Shown piece by piece: positions 15,928 to 23,916 of a stretch of DNA of 43,354 nucleotides. This DNA comes from Bacteroidota bacterium (GTDB lineage: Bacteria > Bacteroidota > Bacteroidia > Bacteroidales > BM520), in contig PDRJ01000011.1 in assembly GCA_002748065.1 (NCBI GenBank), positions 1 through 43,354 of the forward strand. The letters run 5' to 3'. Made by a program: the position numbers and the translations under genes. The notes under the pieces are model-generated. The model was not told where the DNA came from. It searched no databases and was given only the letters and a program-made list of their open reading frames with translations. The first letter of the stretch is position 1. Every line of letters starts with the position of its first letter.

Positions 15928-18216
15928 CTAATCCTTGACAAACTTTGAAACAAACGTTTCATTTTGGTTTGGAGCAAAGATTTTTAACACATACATACCG
16001 GAAGGAAGTTGATGAACAGGAATTGTATGACTGTTCAACCCCTTCGTTGTGGTGATCTTGCCTCGATACACCTCTTGACCGATATGGTTAAGAACATTTA
16101 CTTCTGTTTCCTTACAACTTGTAGACTCAAAAATTAGGTTAAGCGTTGCCTTGGTGGGGGTGGGAAATAGAAGTATTTTTCCTTGTAGGGGGCTGTTTTC
16201 AGAGTTAAATCCTTCAGGATCGCTATTAAATATCTCAATATCAGCGTCTTCATAGTAGGGGCTTGTTTCGTCAAGGCAAAGGTCTTTGGGTAGGGAAAAT
16301 TTTCCTGTAGATTCGGCAACCAATGAGTAGCATCCCATGGGAAGCTGATGAAATGAGAAATAGCCGTACTCATCAGCGGGATTAAAATGGAGTGCTTCTC
16401 CTTTCTCGTCGAAAAGAAGGATGTGTATGGGGTCTGACCCTTTGCTGTTGAGATTATGTGTGATGATGTGTCCTTGGATAACGCCTATTCCTACTTCCAT
16501 GCTTTTCTTCTCGATGAGTGTGGCATTCGCATTGAAGAGATCGGAGCTATGGAGGGTGATCTGCTCAGCTTCTTGCCAATGGAGCGAGGAGGGAAGGTAT
16601 ACGGGAAGGCACATGTCGTAATGTGAACTGTTCTTTTTAAGGAAGGCCTTCAATAGATATTCTCCTTCCAATAGCCAGGTAAAATAGTAGTAGCCGTATT
16701 GGTAGAACTCTGTGGTATCGATTAGATGTAGGCCGTCGCTAAGTTTTCGATAGAGCAGCGCTTTGGCGGTGTCACCTTCATGTTCCGGGTTGTTGATGGG
16801 GAAATCTCCTTTGAAGAGGTAACCTCCCATGTTTCGGTATGTTGGGGTTTGGAGCACTTTGGTAAAAGTTTCGCTACAGCCTCCAAACATATCTGTGATT
16901 GTTAGCGTGACATGGTAACTTCCCGAGTGGCTATATACATGACTGGCATTCCAAGCGATAACTTCTTCTCCATCTCCAAAATCCCAGATAGCTCTTCCCG
17001 GATATTCGATGGTGCTCGTATTGGTAAAGTGATAGAAGTTTTTCCGAGGTGATAGGCTGTCAAGGACAAATTCAAAGTCGGCCGTACATTGCGGATCATA
17101 ATTGATGGTGATGGTTCGGGTAATGCTTGATATACAGCAATTTGTGGTGTCTTCTATTTTGAGTATCACATGGTATACGCCATTCTGATCATATTGGTGT
17201 GTTGGATTTTTCACTTTTGAGTAGGTATTATCGCCAAAGTCCCAGTGGTAAAATGCGATCTCTCCATTAGACATATCGTAAAAGGAGTATTTGAATGGGT
17301 TGGTGGTGTCGGCCGCGAAGGTGAACCACGCCTCACACCTCTCCTCCGGATTATCAAAGACTGCAACTTCAAGTTGGTAGGTGCTAGTGCAGCATTTTGA
17401 GTCTTTCCCGTAGAGTGTTACGTTATATCGCCCCTCTTCCGGAAAGGTATGGGTGATATAACTTCCTGTATCAAGGGTTCCATCGTCGAAATCCCATGAG
17501 AAGAGTGTTGGGAGAGGACTGGCTGTTTTTGCTTGGAAAGAGACGGTCAGTTTTTCTCGATTCACCAGCTCAAAGGAGCAATGACACCCCGAGGAGAGGG
17601 TGTTGTTGATGGTAATAACCTGTGAGGTGGTATCAGAACACCCTTTCCCCTTATTAGAGACCGCATGTTTTACGGTAAACGTGCCGTTATGCGGAAAGGT
17701 GTGGGTTACATGTTTCTCGCTGCTGTTTGTGCCATCGCCAAAATCCCAAAAGAAGTGCTCTTTATTTCCAATGGATTGGTCGGAGAAGAGGAGTGTCCGG
17801 GGCTTAGCCTTCTGTGTGGGCTTTTGGTAGATGAAATCGGCTTTGCAGTACGTGTTATCACAGATCCCAACGGAAAAGTGAACAAATCGGTTTTGCATCG
17901 AGAAGGGGAGGCTTAATTGTGTGAACCTTTCGTTGCAATCCATGACTTCAACAAAGATAAGACCCTGAACTTCTTCGTGGGGAATGGAGACCGTTGCAAA
18001 GAAAAACCCCTCGGGGTTTGTGTATAGTTCCATTTTATAGCCTTTAAAATAGGCGTTTTCTGGGATAAAAAGAGTCACCTTTCGGTTGGCCAGTGGAGCT
18101 AAAAAATCTTCTTCGTAGAGGTTTCCTGAGATATGAAGGGTGTAGGTCTCTTTAGCGTATGAGGAGACGCTAAAGAGGATCATCAGGATATAGAGTATCT
18201 GTTTTTTCATTTGCAC
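15928..18216 (-). CDS. Secreted multi-PKD protein with type IX secretion (type A) sorting domain
   Basis: 762 residues. Signal peptide (KKQILYILMILFSVSSYA). Four PKD-type domains in a row, each with its core: FFWDFGDGTNSSEKHVTHTF, FSWDFDDGTLDTGSYITHTF, FYHWDFGDNTYSKVKNPTHQ and AIWDFGDGEEVIAWNASHVY, most with paired Cys nearby. Two regions then resemble carboxypeptidase-regulatory/SdrD-B-like folds. The last 80 residues are a T9SS type A sorting domain (LFPTPTKATLNLIFESTSCK, VLNHIGQEVYRGKI, LPSGMYVLKIF, FVSKFVKD). It is therefore exported by type IX secretion and probably anchored at the surface. It begins two bases after the stop of the anti-sigma-like gene, so it is in the same operon. It may be an effector or sensor of that system; no enzyme motif is visible. 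Confidence 0.88.
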   Translation of the reverse strand: MQMKKQILYILMILFSVSSYAKETYTLHISGNLYEEDFLAPLANRKVTLFIPENAYFKGYKMELYTNPEGFFFATVSIPHEEVQGLIFVEVMDCNERFTQLSLPFSMQNRFVHFSVGICDNTYCKADFIYQKPTQKAKPRTLLFSDQSIGNKEHFFWDFGDGTNSSEKHVTHTFPHNGTFTVKHAVSNKGKGCSDTTSQVITINNTLSSGCHCSFELVNREKLTVSFQAKTASPLPTLFSWDFDDGTLDTGSYITHTFPEEGRYNVTLYGKDSKCCTSTYQLEVAVFDNPEERCEAWFTFAADTTNPFKYSFYDMSNGEIAFYHWDFGDNTYSKVKNPTHQYDQNGVYHVILKIEDTTNCCISSITRTITINYDPQCTADFEFVLDSLSPRKNFYHFTNTSTIEYPGRAIWDFGDGEEVIAWNASHVYSHSGSYHVTLTITDMFGGCSETFTKVLQTPTYRNMGGYLFKGDFPINNPEHEGDTAKALLYRKLSDGLHLIDTTEFYQYGYYYFTWLLEGEYLLKAFLKKNSSHYDMCLPVYLPSSLHWQEAEQITLHSSDLFNANATLIEKKSMEVGIGVIQGHIITHNLNSKGSDPIHILLFDEKGEALHFNPADEYGYFSFHQLPMGCYSLVAESTGKFSLPKDLCLDETSPYYEDADIEIFNSDPEGFNSENSPLQGKILLFPTPTKATLNLIFESTSCKETEVNVLNHIGQEVYRGKITTTKGLNSHTIPVHQLPSGMYVLKIFAPNQNETFVSKFVKD

Positions 18217-18218
18217 AA

Positions 18219-19610
18219 TTAGAGTTTATAGAGCAGGCCAAATCTTGCACCGAGGGAGAAGGGGGAGCCTTTGGGGTCGATCCCTTGCGAATAGATGGGA
18301 TTGATAAAGTAGTTGTATGTGGGTTCAAAGGTGAACCGTAGGTGGTTAGAGAACCGATAGTGTAAGGCGAGGGCTGCTCGTAGTTGGATGTTGGTTTTGA
18401 TCCATGGGATAGATTGATCTTCAATCTCTTTTTTATGGATGTTCTCTCCGTTGGGGAAGGCGGGATGGGGGTTATGCGATTTTATTAAGAGGTTGAATAC
18501 CGGTCCTCCCGTGAGATCCAGGGAGAAGTTATGCTTCTCCGTAATGGTATAACCTGCCATGATCGGAATACGAAGGTAACTATAGTAGGCATCAGTGGTT
18601 TTCTTTTCGGAGATCTGTACGGAGTCATATACTCCTTCAATATCCATCTTGAAGATGATGGAGTCTGGATTGTTGGGATCTACGGTAAAAGACTCTACCG
18701 TATAAATATAGCCCAGGCTATCAATACGTTCGTAGTTTATGTTGTATTCTCCTTTGTCGCCATATCGTGCGAGGTGGATGCCGCTCCGGAAGATAAAATC
18801 CGATTTATTGTAATAGAACTCCAATCCATAATCAATTCCTGCATTTCGTTGTCCTTCCTTTTCAAATAGATATTCAGGACTGGCTGATAATCCAATACAG
18901 AGGTAATGAGGTGCTTGTGAGAAGTTGTTCCACAGGGTTTGTCTCTTGTTCTTTTGTAGGTTGGTTTTTACCTCTTTTTGTGCATGATGTTGTTGTTTCT
19001 TGAGGCTGTTTGAGGCCATCCATCTCTCTTTTGTGCTCTGTTGCAGTGAGGGGGGGAGGGGGGTAATCCCCATTATTAGGAGGGGGTGGCTGTCGTTTGT
19101 AAGAAGGGGCGTTTGATGCTCTTCCTTTGGAGAAATCAGGTGGGAGGACGAGGTGGCGGGGGGCAAAGAGGTGGAGGATATGGAGGGTTTTCCTTTTTGG
19201 GCATAAAGAGGAGGCGTGCTTTCCTCTCTGGGGGTGGGAGGCTGTTTGGAGTCTGGGGTTTGTGAATGGGGAGGCGTGGATGTAGATGGCGTTTGAGGTT
19301 GTTGCTCTCCGGTGAGGTTGTTTGGTGTTTTTGGTTTTTCCGTTAGGGGTTGATGTTGTACGATGGCCGGGGGATGGTGAGGTGCTGTTGATCTTGATCT
19401 TGTGAAGAGCCATACCCCACCCAATGAGAAGATAAGGATTGCTGCAGCCGATAAAATCCATGCCTTGTGGAGAGCCCAAAACCCTTGATAGGCTCCCTGT
19501 TGGGAAAGCGAGGCATTGATACTTCGCCACACCTTACCGGATGGGAGAGGGGTATAGCGGCTTAGTTCCTTCTTAAAAAGGTGATCAATTTGTTCTTTAT
19601 TGTGTGCCAT
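18219..19610 (-). CDS. Probable dual-membrane-spanning anti-sigma factor (Dma-like)
   Basis: 463 residues with an unusual layout. Residues 1-48 are cytoplasmic and charged (IDHLFKKELSRYTPLPSGKV then WRSINASLSQ), like N-termini of Bacteroidota anti-sigma proteins. Residues 51-69 are a single membrane helix (ILSAAAILIFSLGGVWLF). Residues 75-232 are a Pro/Ser/Thr/Gln-rich linker without signs of folding. Residues 234-463 are a beta-barrel domain (YLCIGLSASPEYLFEKEG, GIDYGLEFYYN, FIFRSGIHLARYG, ending GARFGLLYKL). No signal peptide precedes it, so the protein should cross the inner membrane once, span the periplasm and end in the outer membrane. This matches the recently described Dma family of Bacteroides, which hold an ECF sigma factor. 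The gene lies 17 bases downstream of such a sigma gene. Function is inferred from layout and context. Confidence 0.75.
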   Translation of the reverse strand: MAHNKEQIDHLFKKELSRYTPLPSGKVWRSINASLSQQGAYQGFWALHKAWILSAAAILIFSLGGVWLFTRSRSTAPHHPPAIVQHQPLTEKPKTPNNLTGEQQPQTPSTSTPPHSQTPDSKQPPTPREESTPPLYAQKGKPSISSTSLPPATSSSHLISPKEEHQTPLLTNDSHPLLIMGITPLPPSLQQSTKERWMASNSLKKQQHHAQKEVKTNLQKNKRQTLWNNFSQAPHYLCIGLSASPEYLFEKEGQRNAGIDYGLEFYYNKSDFIFRSGIHLARYGDKGEYNINYERIDSLGYIYTVESFTVDPNNPDSIIFKMDIEGVYDSVQISEKKTTDAYYSYLRIPIMAGYTITEKHNFSLDLTGGPVFNLLIKSHNPHPAFPNGENIHKKEIEDQSIPWIKTNIQLRAALALHYRFSNHLRFTFEPTYNYFINPIYSQGIDPKGSPFSLGARFGLLYKL

Positions 19611-19627
19611 CTTATGTAAGTACCATT

Positions 19628-20200
19628 TTATTTTTTATCGGTTGCCTTGTTGATAATGTTTTGCAAATTCTTTCTTGCTTTTGAAAGTTGTGATTTTGAT
19701 GTGTTCTCGGAAATTTGTAGCATCTCTGCAATCTCCTTGTGAGAGTATCCCTCAAAAATATAGAGGTTGAATACGGTTCTGTAGCCTGTGGGGAGTGCCT
19801 GTATCATTTTCATCAGATCCTCTGTATCGAAGGGGTACTCGTGCTTGTTGATGGTTACCGTTTCGTTCGGTGACGAGAAAACCTCAACTTCGTTGATCTC
19901 TAAGTGGAAGTGGTGTTTTAGGTTGTTTCGGTTGTAGTTGAGAGCGGTGTTTACCATAATTCGTTTCATCCACCCTTCAAAAGAGCCTTGGAAGCGAAAT
20001 CCCTTTAAGTTCTGGTAAATCTTGATAAACCCTTCCTGAAGGATATCTTCTGCTTCTGATTGGTTTCGGGCATAACGCATGCAAATACCGAGCATTAAAC
20101 CACTATAGCGATGATATAGCTTTCGGAAAGCTCGCTTTTTCCCTTTCAGGCAATCCTCTATTACTTCTTTGCAGAGGTCATGTTGGGTTAACCTATGCAT
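19628..20200 (-). CDS. ECF-type RNA polymerase sigma factor (sigma-70 family)
   Basis: 190 residues with region 2 (FRKLYHRYSGLMLGICMRYA, EAEDILQEGFIKIYQNL, FRFQGSFEGWMKRIMVNTAL) and region 4 (LPTGYRTVFNLYIFEGYSHK, IAEMLQISENTSKSQLSKAR), and no regions 1 or 3, hence the ECF group. It recruits core polymerase to stress or envelope promoters. First gene of a three-gene operon with the Dma-like anti-sigma and the secreted PKD protein. Upstream on the minus strand, GTAACTGT (AAC at 20254-20256) and TATAGTTT (20231-20238) are spaced 15 bases apart and could form an autoregulated ECF promoter, a weak call. Two in-frame alternative starts cannot be excluded. Confidence 0.92.
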   Translation of the reverse strand: MHRLTQHDLCKEVIEDCLKGKKRAFRKLYHRYSGLMLGICMRYARNQSEAEDILQEGFIKIYQNLKGFRFQGSFEGWMKRIMVNTALNYNRNNLKHHFHLEINEVEVFSSPNETVTINKHEYPFDTEDLMKMIQALPTGYRTVFNLYIFEGYSHKEIAEMLQISENTSKSQLSKARKNLQNIINKATDKK

Positions 20201-20288
20201 AGTGGTGTTTGGGTTTACAAGGTTGTAGCGAAACTATAAAAAAAGTGGGTACAGTTACTTATGATCATTGACTTTTTTTATTAGATGC

Positions 20289-20345
20289 GAAGAAAAATAG
20301 CACATAGAAACGAAGAGCGTGGCTTCTTATGGGCTATTTTTCTTC
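20289..20345 (-). terminator. Terminator hairpin between ferritin and the sigma operon
   Basis: A long imperfect inverted repeat with outer arms GAAGAAAAATAGC and GCTATTTTTCTTC (perfect 13 bases), continued by CATA-GAA/TTC-TTATG. It lies 25 bases after the ferritin stop codon. The arms are A/T-rich outside, so it can act on either strand. Confidence 0.7.
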
Positions 20346-20369
20346 TGTAACAGCTTTTCTAAATGTCTT

Positions 20370-20882
20370 TTAGGACTCCTCAACAGTAATGTCGCCCGCT
20401 TTTTTTGCGAGGAAATCATCGAAATGATAGAGTGAGTTATCTTTGTTGCCCACGAGGTTGAGTTTGTCAAGAATAGATCCAAAGAGTGCTTCCTCTTCAT
20501 CCTGTTCCATCAGGAACCATTGCAGGAATTGGCAAGTATTGAAGTCTTTCTCACTAAAGGCCAGTTCATACACAGTGTTGATGGCCTTGGTGATCATCTG
20601 CTCATGGTCGAAGATCTGTTCAAAGACCTCTTTGAGGTTGTTGTATTCGTTTATGGGCTCCTCCAGGGATGCACATAGGGCATGTCCTCCCCGTTCGTTG
20701 AGGTATTTGATAAACTTCATTTGGTGCTCCCTCTCTTCGTCGCTGTGCTTGTAGAGAAAGGCTGCTGTCCCGGGAAATCCGTTGGTATCAGCCCAAGAGG
20801 CCATGGCAAGATATAGACGAGATGACTCCTCTTCAAGTTTGATCTGATAATTGATGGCTTCTGCTACATTTTCTTTCATCAT
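20370..20882 (-). CDS. ftnA: Non-heme ferritin
   Basis: 170 residues forming a four-helix ferritin. The ferroxidase-centre residues are visible: E in QIKLEEESSRLYLAMASW, the EExxH motif in DEEREHQMKFIKYL, and E residues in the third and fourth helices (FEQIFDHEQMITKAINTVY, FLQWFLMEQDEEEALF). No heme-ligand Met of bacterioferritin is evident. It stores iron as a 24-subunit cage in the cytoplasm and protects against Fenton chemistry. It starts MMKEN; either Met is possible. A monocistronic unit, ended by the hairpin at 20289-20345. Confidence 0.96.
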   Translation of the reverse strand: MMKENVAEAINYQIKLEEESSRLYLAMASWADTNGFPGTAAFLYKHSDEEREHQMKFIKYLNERGGHALCASLEEPINEYNNLKEVFEQIFDHEQMITKAINTVYELAFSEKDFNTCQFLQWFLMEQDEEEALFGSILDKLNLVGNKDNSLYHFDDFLAKKAGDITVEES

Positions 20883-21286
20883 AATAAAGTTTCTTTTTGG
20901 GTTTATGCGTTAATTTTCTTGTTGCTTCGTGCTTATCCAAAAATGTCCCATGTCGGGTGGCGAGTTGATGCACTGCTCAAAACGCTATATTGCTGATGGT
21001 TGTATCCAGTTAGGAATGCACGATGCTAAGGTATAAAAAATGCGTTACTTGTAGAACGGATTAAGTGCTAATTTGTTGATTTACACTATAATTTAGAATG
21101 TAGATAAATAGTGATCACCATGAGATTTGATAAGACAGGAATGTGTTAACCTCCTGATATGTTAATGAGCGCGAAGTCTGATGCCTAATGTTGAGTCTCT
21201 CCGTGATTTTGTGCTTTCCCTCTGCGAAGTCGTCGTTTTCTATGGGGTTGTGTGTGCATTAAAGATTATCATGTACCTTTGTATCT
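20883..21286. other. Intergenic region between ferritin and tadA
   Basis: A 404-base A/T-rich stretch between divergent genes. It contains the tadA -7 box near its right end. GCACTGCTCAAAACGCTATA near 20970 resembles the GCTCAAAACGCTGAC part of the MITE-like repeat and may be a remnant, too short to be sure. No gene or clear RNA structure seen. Confidence 0.3.
21274..21281 (+). promoter_or_regulatory. -7 box TACCTTTG for tadA
   Basis: Exact TAnnTTTG match with a TTG at 21248-21250 (23-base spacer, within the accepted range). Transcription would start near 21285, two bases before the ATG at 21287. Confidence 0.55.
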
Positions 21287-21784
21287 ATGAAGAGAAACCA
21301 AGGAGTCAACGGAGGGGACGGCATGGATGTTATAGGGGAAGAGGAGTGCCGGAGGGTGGATGAGTTCTATATGCGCGAGGCGTTTCGGGAAGCGGAGAAG
21401 GCCTTTGAGGCGGACGAGGTACCAGTGGGAGCTGTAATCGTTTGTGAGGGACGTATCGTGGCTCGGGCGCATAACCTTACGGAGCGGTTGAATGATGTGA
21501 CAGCTCACGCTGAGATGCAGGCATTTACCGCAGCTTCCCACTATCTAGGGGGGAAGTACCTTTCCCGTTGTACCCTCTATGTGACATTGGAGCCTTGTGT
21601 GATGTGTGCTGGCGCCGCTTATTGGTCGCAAATAGGGCGTATCGTGTATGGGGCTGATGATGAAAAACGTGGATATACCATCGCCTCCTTACACCTGTTG
21701 CATCCCAAAACTACGGTGGTTAAGGGGGTCCTGAAAGAGGAGTGCTCCCGTTTGCTCCGGGATTTCTTCGAGCAGCGACGGTAG
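21287..21784 (+). CDS. tadA: tRNA adenosine(34) deaminase
   Basis: Up to 165 residues. Cytidine/deoxycytidylate deaminase fold with zinc and catalytic motif AHAEMQAF (HAE) and TLEPCVMCAGA (PCxxC); EVPVGAVIV and IGRIVYGADDEKRG are typical of TadA. It converts adenine to inosine in the anticodon wobble of tRNA-Arg(ACG), an essential step. From the first ATG the protein has a 28-residue extension before MREAFREAEKAFEADEVPVG, where most homologues begin; the ATG at 21323 is an alternative giving a normal leader. If 21287 is used the message is nearly leaderless. Convergent with the MscS gene. Confidence 0.93.
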   Translation: MKRNQGVNGGDGMDVIGEEECRRVDEFYMREAFREAEKAFEADEVPVGAVIVCEGRIVARAHNLTERLNDVTAHAEMQAFTAASHYLGGKYLSRCTLYVTLEPCVMCAGAAYWSQIGRIVYGADDEKRGYTIASLHLLHPKTTVVKGVLKEECSRLLRDFFEQRR

Positions 21785-21883
21785 CAGGTATATAACATTA
21801 TGCTATCTCAACTGTTTGATTATAAGTTTATTAGTGTGTTGTTGTGGATGATTGGCAAACACTTAAGATCCAAACCCTAATAC

Positions 21884-22954
21884 CTATCCTTTATGTTTCT
21901 TCTGTTTTAACTCTTCCTCTTCAATACGTTGTGTAATCCGCTCCTTCATCTCGCTATTTCTCCTTATCGCCGATTTTATGGCTGCAATCTCTTTGGGGTC
22001 TTTCAGCTTGTCCAGTTTCTCCTTTAGTCGTTCCTCTTTTTGGGTAAGCGTTTTGAGATAATCTTTTTGGGTCTCCAACGCTTCGGATTTAATGGCTTCA
22101 TCAAAGACCAGCTCTTCCGGCGGATCCTCCTCCCTTTCCGGCTTGGCTCTTTTTACCGTTTGTGGCGGAACAAATACTTTCTCTTCCACCCGCCGCTGGT
22201 TCATAAAGGTGGGAGAAACAATCTCTATTCCTTGGGCGTGGAGCTGATCCATAACCTTGGCATTGAGGAGGGAGTGGGTGCTGAAGAAGTAACTACTGTC
22301 CGCTAAAAAACCGTGAATTTTATACACGACAGAGAAATCGTTTAGCGCCGTGATGTACACATAAGGGTCGGTTAACCCTGCTGCAATGGCCGCCTCTTTT
22401 AGTGCCTTCTCAATGTGCTCCCGGGGGATGTCGTACCCCAATGAGATGGAGGTGGCGATCACCGTATTGGCTTTCCGGGTCAGTTTTACGGGATTGTTTG
22501 CGATATAGAGGTTGGGAATGGTCATAAAGTTGCTGTCTTCCAGTTGGATCTCTGTATGGAAGATACTCTTTTGGGTCACTCTCCCGTGGAAGTTACCCAT
22601 CTTGATGAGGTCGCCGTTTCTAAAGCGCTTCATGGAGTTGTTCATAAGGCCTGCGATCAGGTTACCCAGAACTGTCGTGGAGCTTAGGGCAATGCCGGCG
22701 CTAACAATGATGCCTAAGAATCCCAGGATTTGGCCTCGCAATGTCTTGTCGATGGGTAATACCAGGATAAATGCCAGGACTCCCATAAGAACCAGAAAGA
22801 ATGCAATGAACCCTTTGGTGAGGTTTCCATTACGCCATCGGGTTGATTTGATGTTCTTGAAAATCCATGCGTTTACGATTAACAGGATTACCAACACCAA
22901 CACCACAATGGTGGGTTCAAGGATGGTGCCGGATATTTTGTAGATGCATACCAC
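21884..22954 (-). CDS. MscS-family mechanosensitive ion channel
   Basis: 356 residues. Two or three N-terminal membrane helices (PTIVVLVLVILLIVNAWIF, FIAFFLVLMGVLAFILVLPI) lead to the pore helix and beta domain that define MscS (GIIVSAGIALSSTTVLGNLI, AGLMNNSMKRFRNGDLIKMG, TIPNLYIANNPVKL). A long charged coiled-coil C-terminus follows (about residues 270-356, rich in K/E). It relieves osmotic pressure by opening under membrane tension; the extended tail is unlike E. coli MscS and may be regulatory. A minus-strand -7 box TAACTTTG lies at 23023-23030. The first Met is kept; later starts are possible. Confidence 0.92.
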   Translation of the reverse strand: MVCIYKISGTILEPTIVVLVLVILLIVNAWIFKNIKSTRWRNGNLTKGFIAFFLVLMGVLAFILVLPIDKTLRGQILGFLGIIVSAGIALSSTTVLGNLIAGLMNNSMKRFRNGDLIKMGNFHGRVTQKSIFHTEIQLEDSNFMTIPNLYIANNPVKLTRKANTVIATSISLGYDIPREHIEKALKEAAIAAGLTDPYVYITALNDFSVVYKIHGFLADSSYFFSTHSLLNAKVMDQLHAQGIEIVSPTFMNQRRVEEKVFVPPQTVKRAKPEREEDPPEELVFDEAIKSEALETQKDYLKTLTQKEERLKEKLDKLKDPKEIAAIKSAIRRNSEMKERITQRIEEEELKQKKHKG

Positions 22955-23022
22955 GAGGTTACTGTTTTTATAGGGAGTTATCCCATTGGAGCGGCCATGG
23001 GAGAACCCGGTTTACGATAAGC

Positions 23023-23030
23023 CAAAGTTA
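23023..23030 (-). promoter_or_regulatory. -7 box TAACTTTG for the MscS gene
   Basis: Exact TAnnTTTG match on the minus strand, 68 bases before the ATG, adjacent to the end of repeat copy E. Confidence 0.45.
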
Positions 23031-23041
23031 CATTAATTTAG

Positions 23042-23217
23042 CGTCGGTCTATAACGTCCGTCTTCTGCGTGGTGCTTCTCTTTCAAGTGGTCATTTCGGC
23101 TTTGCTCAATACATTGCATTTACCTCGGTAAACTCACCTCTTCCAGCCTTCGCAAGTCTCAAACTCAAACGCTCGATACAGACGCTGCTCAAACCCTCAA
23201 CGTTATGGAAAGAGGCT
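23042..23217 (-). repeat. MITE-like repeat, copy E (reverse orientation, with small insertion)
   Basis: On the plus strand it begins GTCGGTCTATAACGTCCGTC (right terminus, reversed), passes TTACCTCGGTAAACTCACCT, CAGCCTTCGCAAG and CAGACGCTGCTCAAACCCTC, and ends at CGTTATGGAAAGAGGC (left terminus). Both ends are recognisable. Between GGTCATTT and ACCTCGGTAAA there are 25 extra bases (23097-23121) relative to the other copies, bordered by CATTT on both sides. Confidence 0.75.
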
Positions 23218-23272
23218 ACTTATAATGATCTAAAGAGGGGGGGAGTCGATAACTTTAAGTCAGAGAAAGGCC

Positions 23273-23806
23273 TTAATAACTGTTGTACTTAATAACTTTG
23301 TCGGCCTCTTTTCGTTTCTTGTTCCGCAGTTTTCCCTCTGTATACCCCAAGGTCACCATCATTAATACGCGTTTGGATGAGGGGATATTCAGAACCTTTT
23401 TGATCCGCTTCTCGTCAAACCATCCCACCATACAGCTCCCTATGCCTTCGTCTGCGGCTGCTAAGCAGAGATGTTCGCTGGCAATGCCGATATCCATGAG
23501 CGGAAAGTGCTTATTCTTAACGATTCCTCCCACCATGCTGCTGAAGTTGGGCCGCTCCTCCACGATTACAATGATGACCGGTGCCTGGCCTACGAACTTG
23601 TTGATGGTGGGCCCGTTGGCGGCGACGGCCAACTCCTCCCTCCGGGTAGGGTCGTTTACCACGATGAAGGTCCAGGGTTGCGCATTGCAGGCCGAAGGAG
23701 CCAATCGTGCACACTCCAGAATGCGTTGCAACTTCTCCGGTTCAATCTCTTTATCTAAGTAGGTCCGGTCACTCTGTCGTTTGGATATAAGGTCGAAAAA
23801 ACTCAT
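23273..23806 (-). CDS. Nitroreductase family protein
   Basis: About 177 residues. FMN-dependent nitroreductase fold: SFFDLISKRQSDRTYLDKEI, CARLAPSACNAQPWTFIVV (FMN-binding Arg/Ser/Asn), DIGIASEHLCLAAADEGIGS, MVGWF and MVTLGYTEGKLRNKKRKEAD. These enzymes reduce quinones, nitroaromatics or related substrates with NAD(P)H; the true substrate is unknown. The start at 23806 was chosen over the upstream Met (23830) because the protein then begins MSFFDLI like its family and is preceded by a perfect AAGGAG Shine-Dalgarno five bases upstream, which is uncommon in Bacteroidota. It lies downstream of the aldolase gene, separated by a hairpin. Confidence 0.9.
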   Translation of the reverse strand: MSFFDLISKRQSDRTYLDKEIEPEKLQRILECARLAPSACNAQPWTFIVVNDPTRREELAVAANGPTINKFVGQAPVIIVIVEERPNFSSMVGGIVKNKHFPLMDIGIASEHLCLAAADEGIGSCMVGWFDEKRIKKVLNIPSSKRVLMMVTLGYTEGKLRNKKRKEADKVIKYNSY

Positions 23807-23828
23807 GGGTTCTCCTTTTTTTATCCAC

Positions 23829-23869
23829 AACCCTCATGCTACAGCCTTTATGGTCTATAGCATGGGGTT
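23829..23869 (-). terminator. Hairpin between the aldolase and nitroreductase genes
   Basis: Inverted repeat AACCCTCATGCTA / TAGCATGGGGTT (12 paired bases with one bulge). On the minus strand no T run follows, so it may terminate the aldolase message inefficiently or protect its 3' end. Confidence 0.4.
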
Positions 23870-23916
23870 GATGGGGTATAAATTGATGGAACGAAGTATA
23901 TTGATAAAGCCGCTTC

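Larger units (their letters stand above)
22955..23272. other. Intergenic region with MscS promoter and repeat copy E
   Basis: Contains the -7 box at 23023-23030 and the whole of repeat copy E; 23218-23272 holds the 3' end context of the nitroreductase gene with no clear hairpin. Confidence 0.5.

Noticed and set aside
18874..19530. A 218-codon minus-strand frame overlapping the linker of the anti-sigma-like protein
   Set aside because: It lies in another frame of the Pro/Ser/Thr-rich linker region; low-complexity composition keeps the shifted frame open. It has no recognisable domain and would overlap a better gene entirely.
20950..21000. An eighth copy of the MITE-like repeat
   Set aside because: Only about 13 bases (TGCTCAAAACGCT) match, with neither terminus nor the GAGGCTTGCGAAGG core present.
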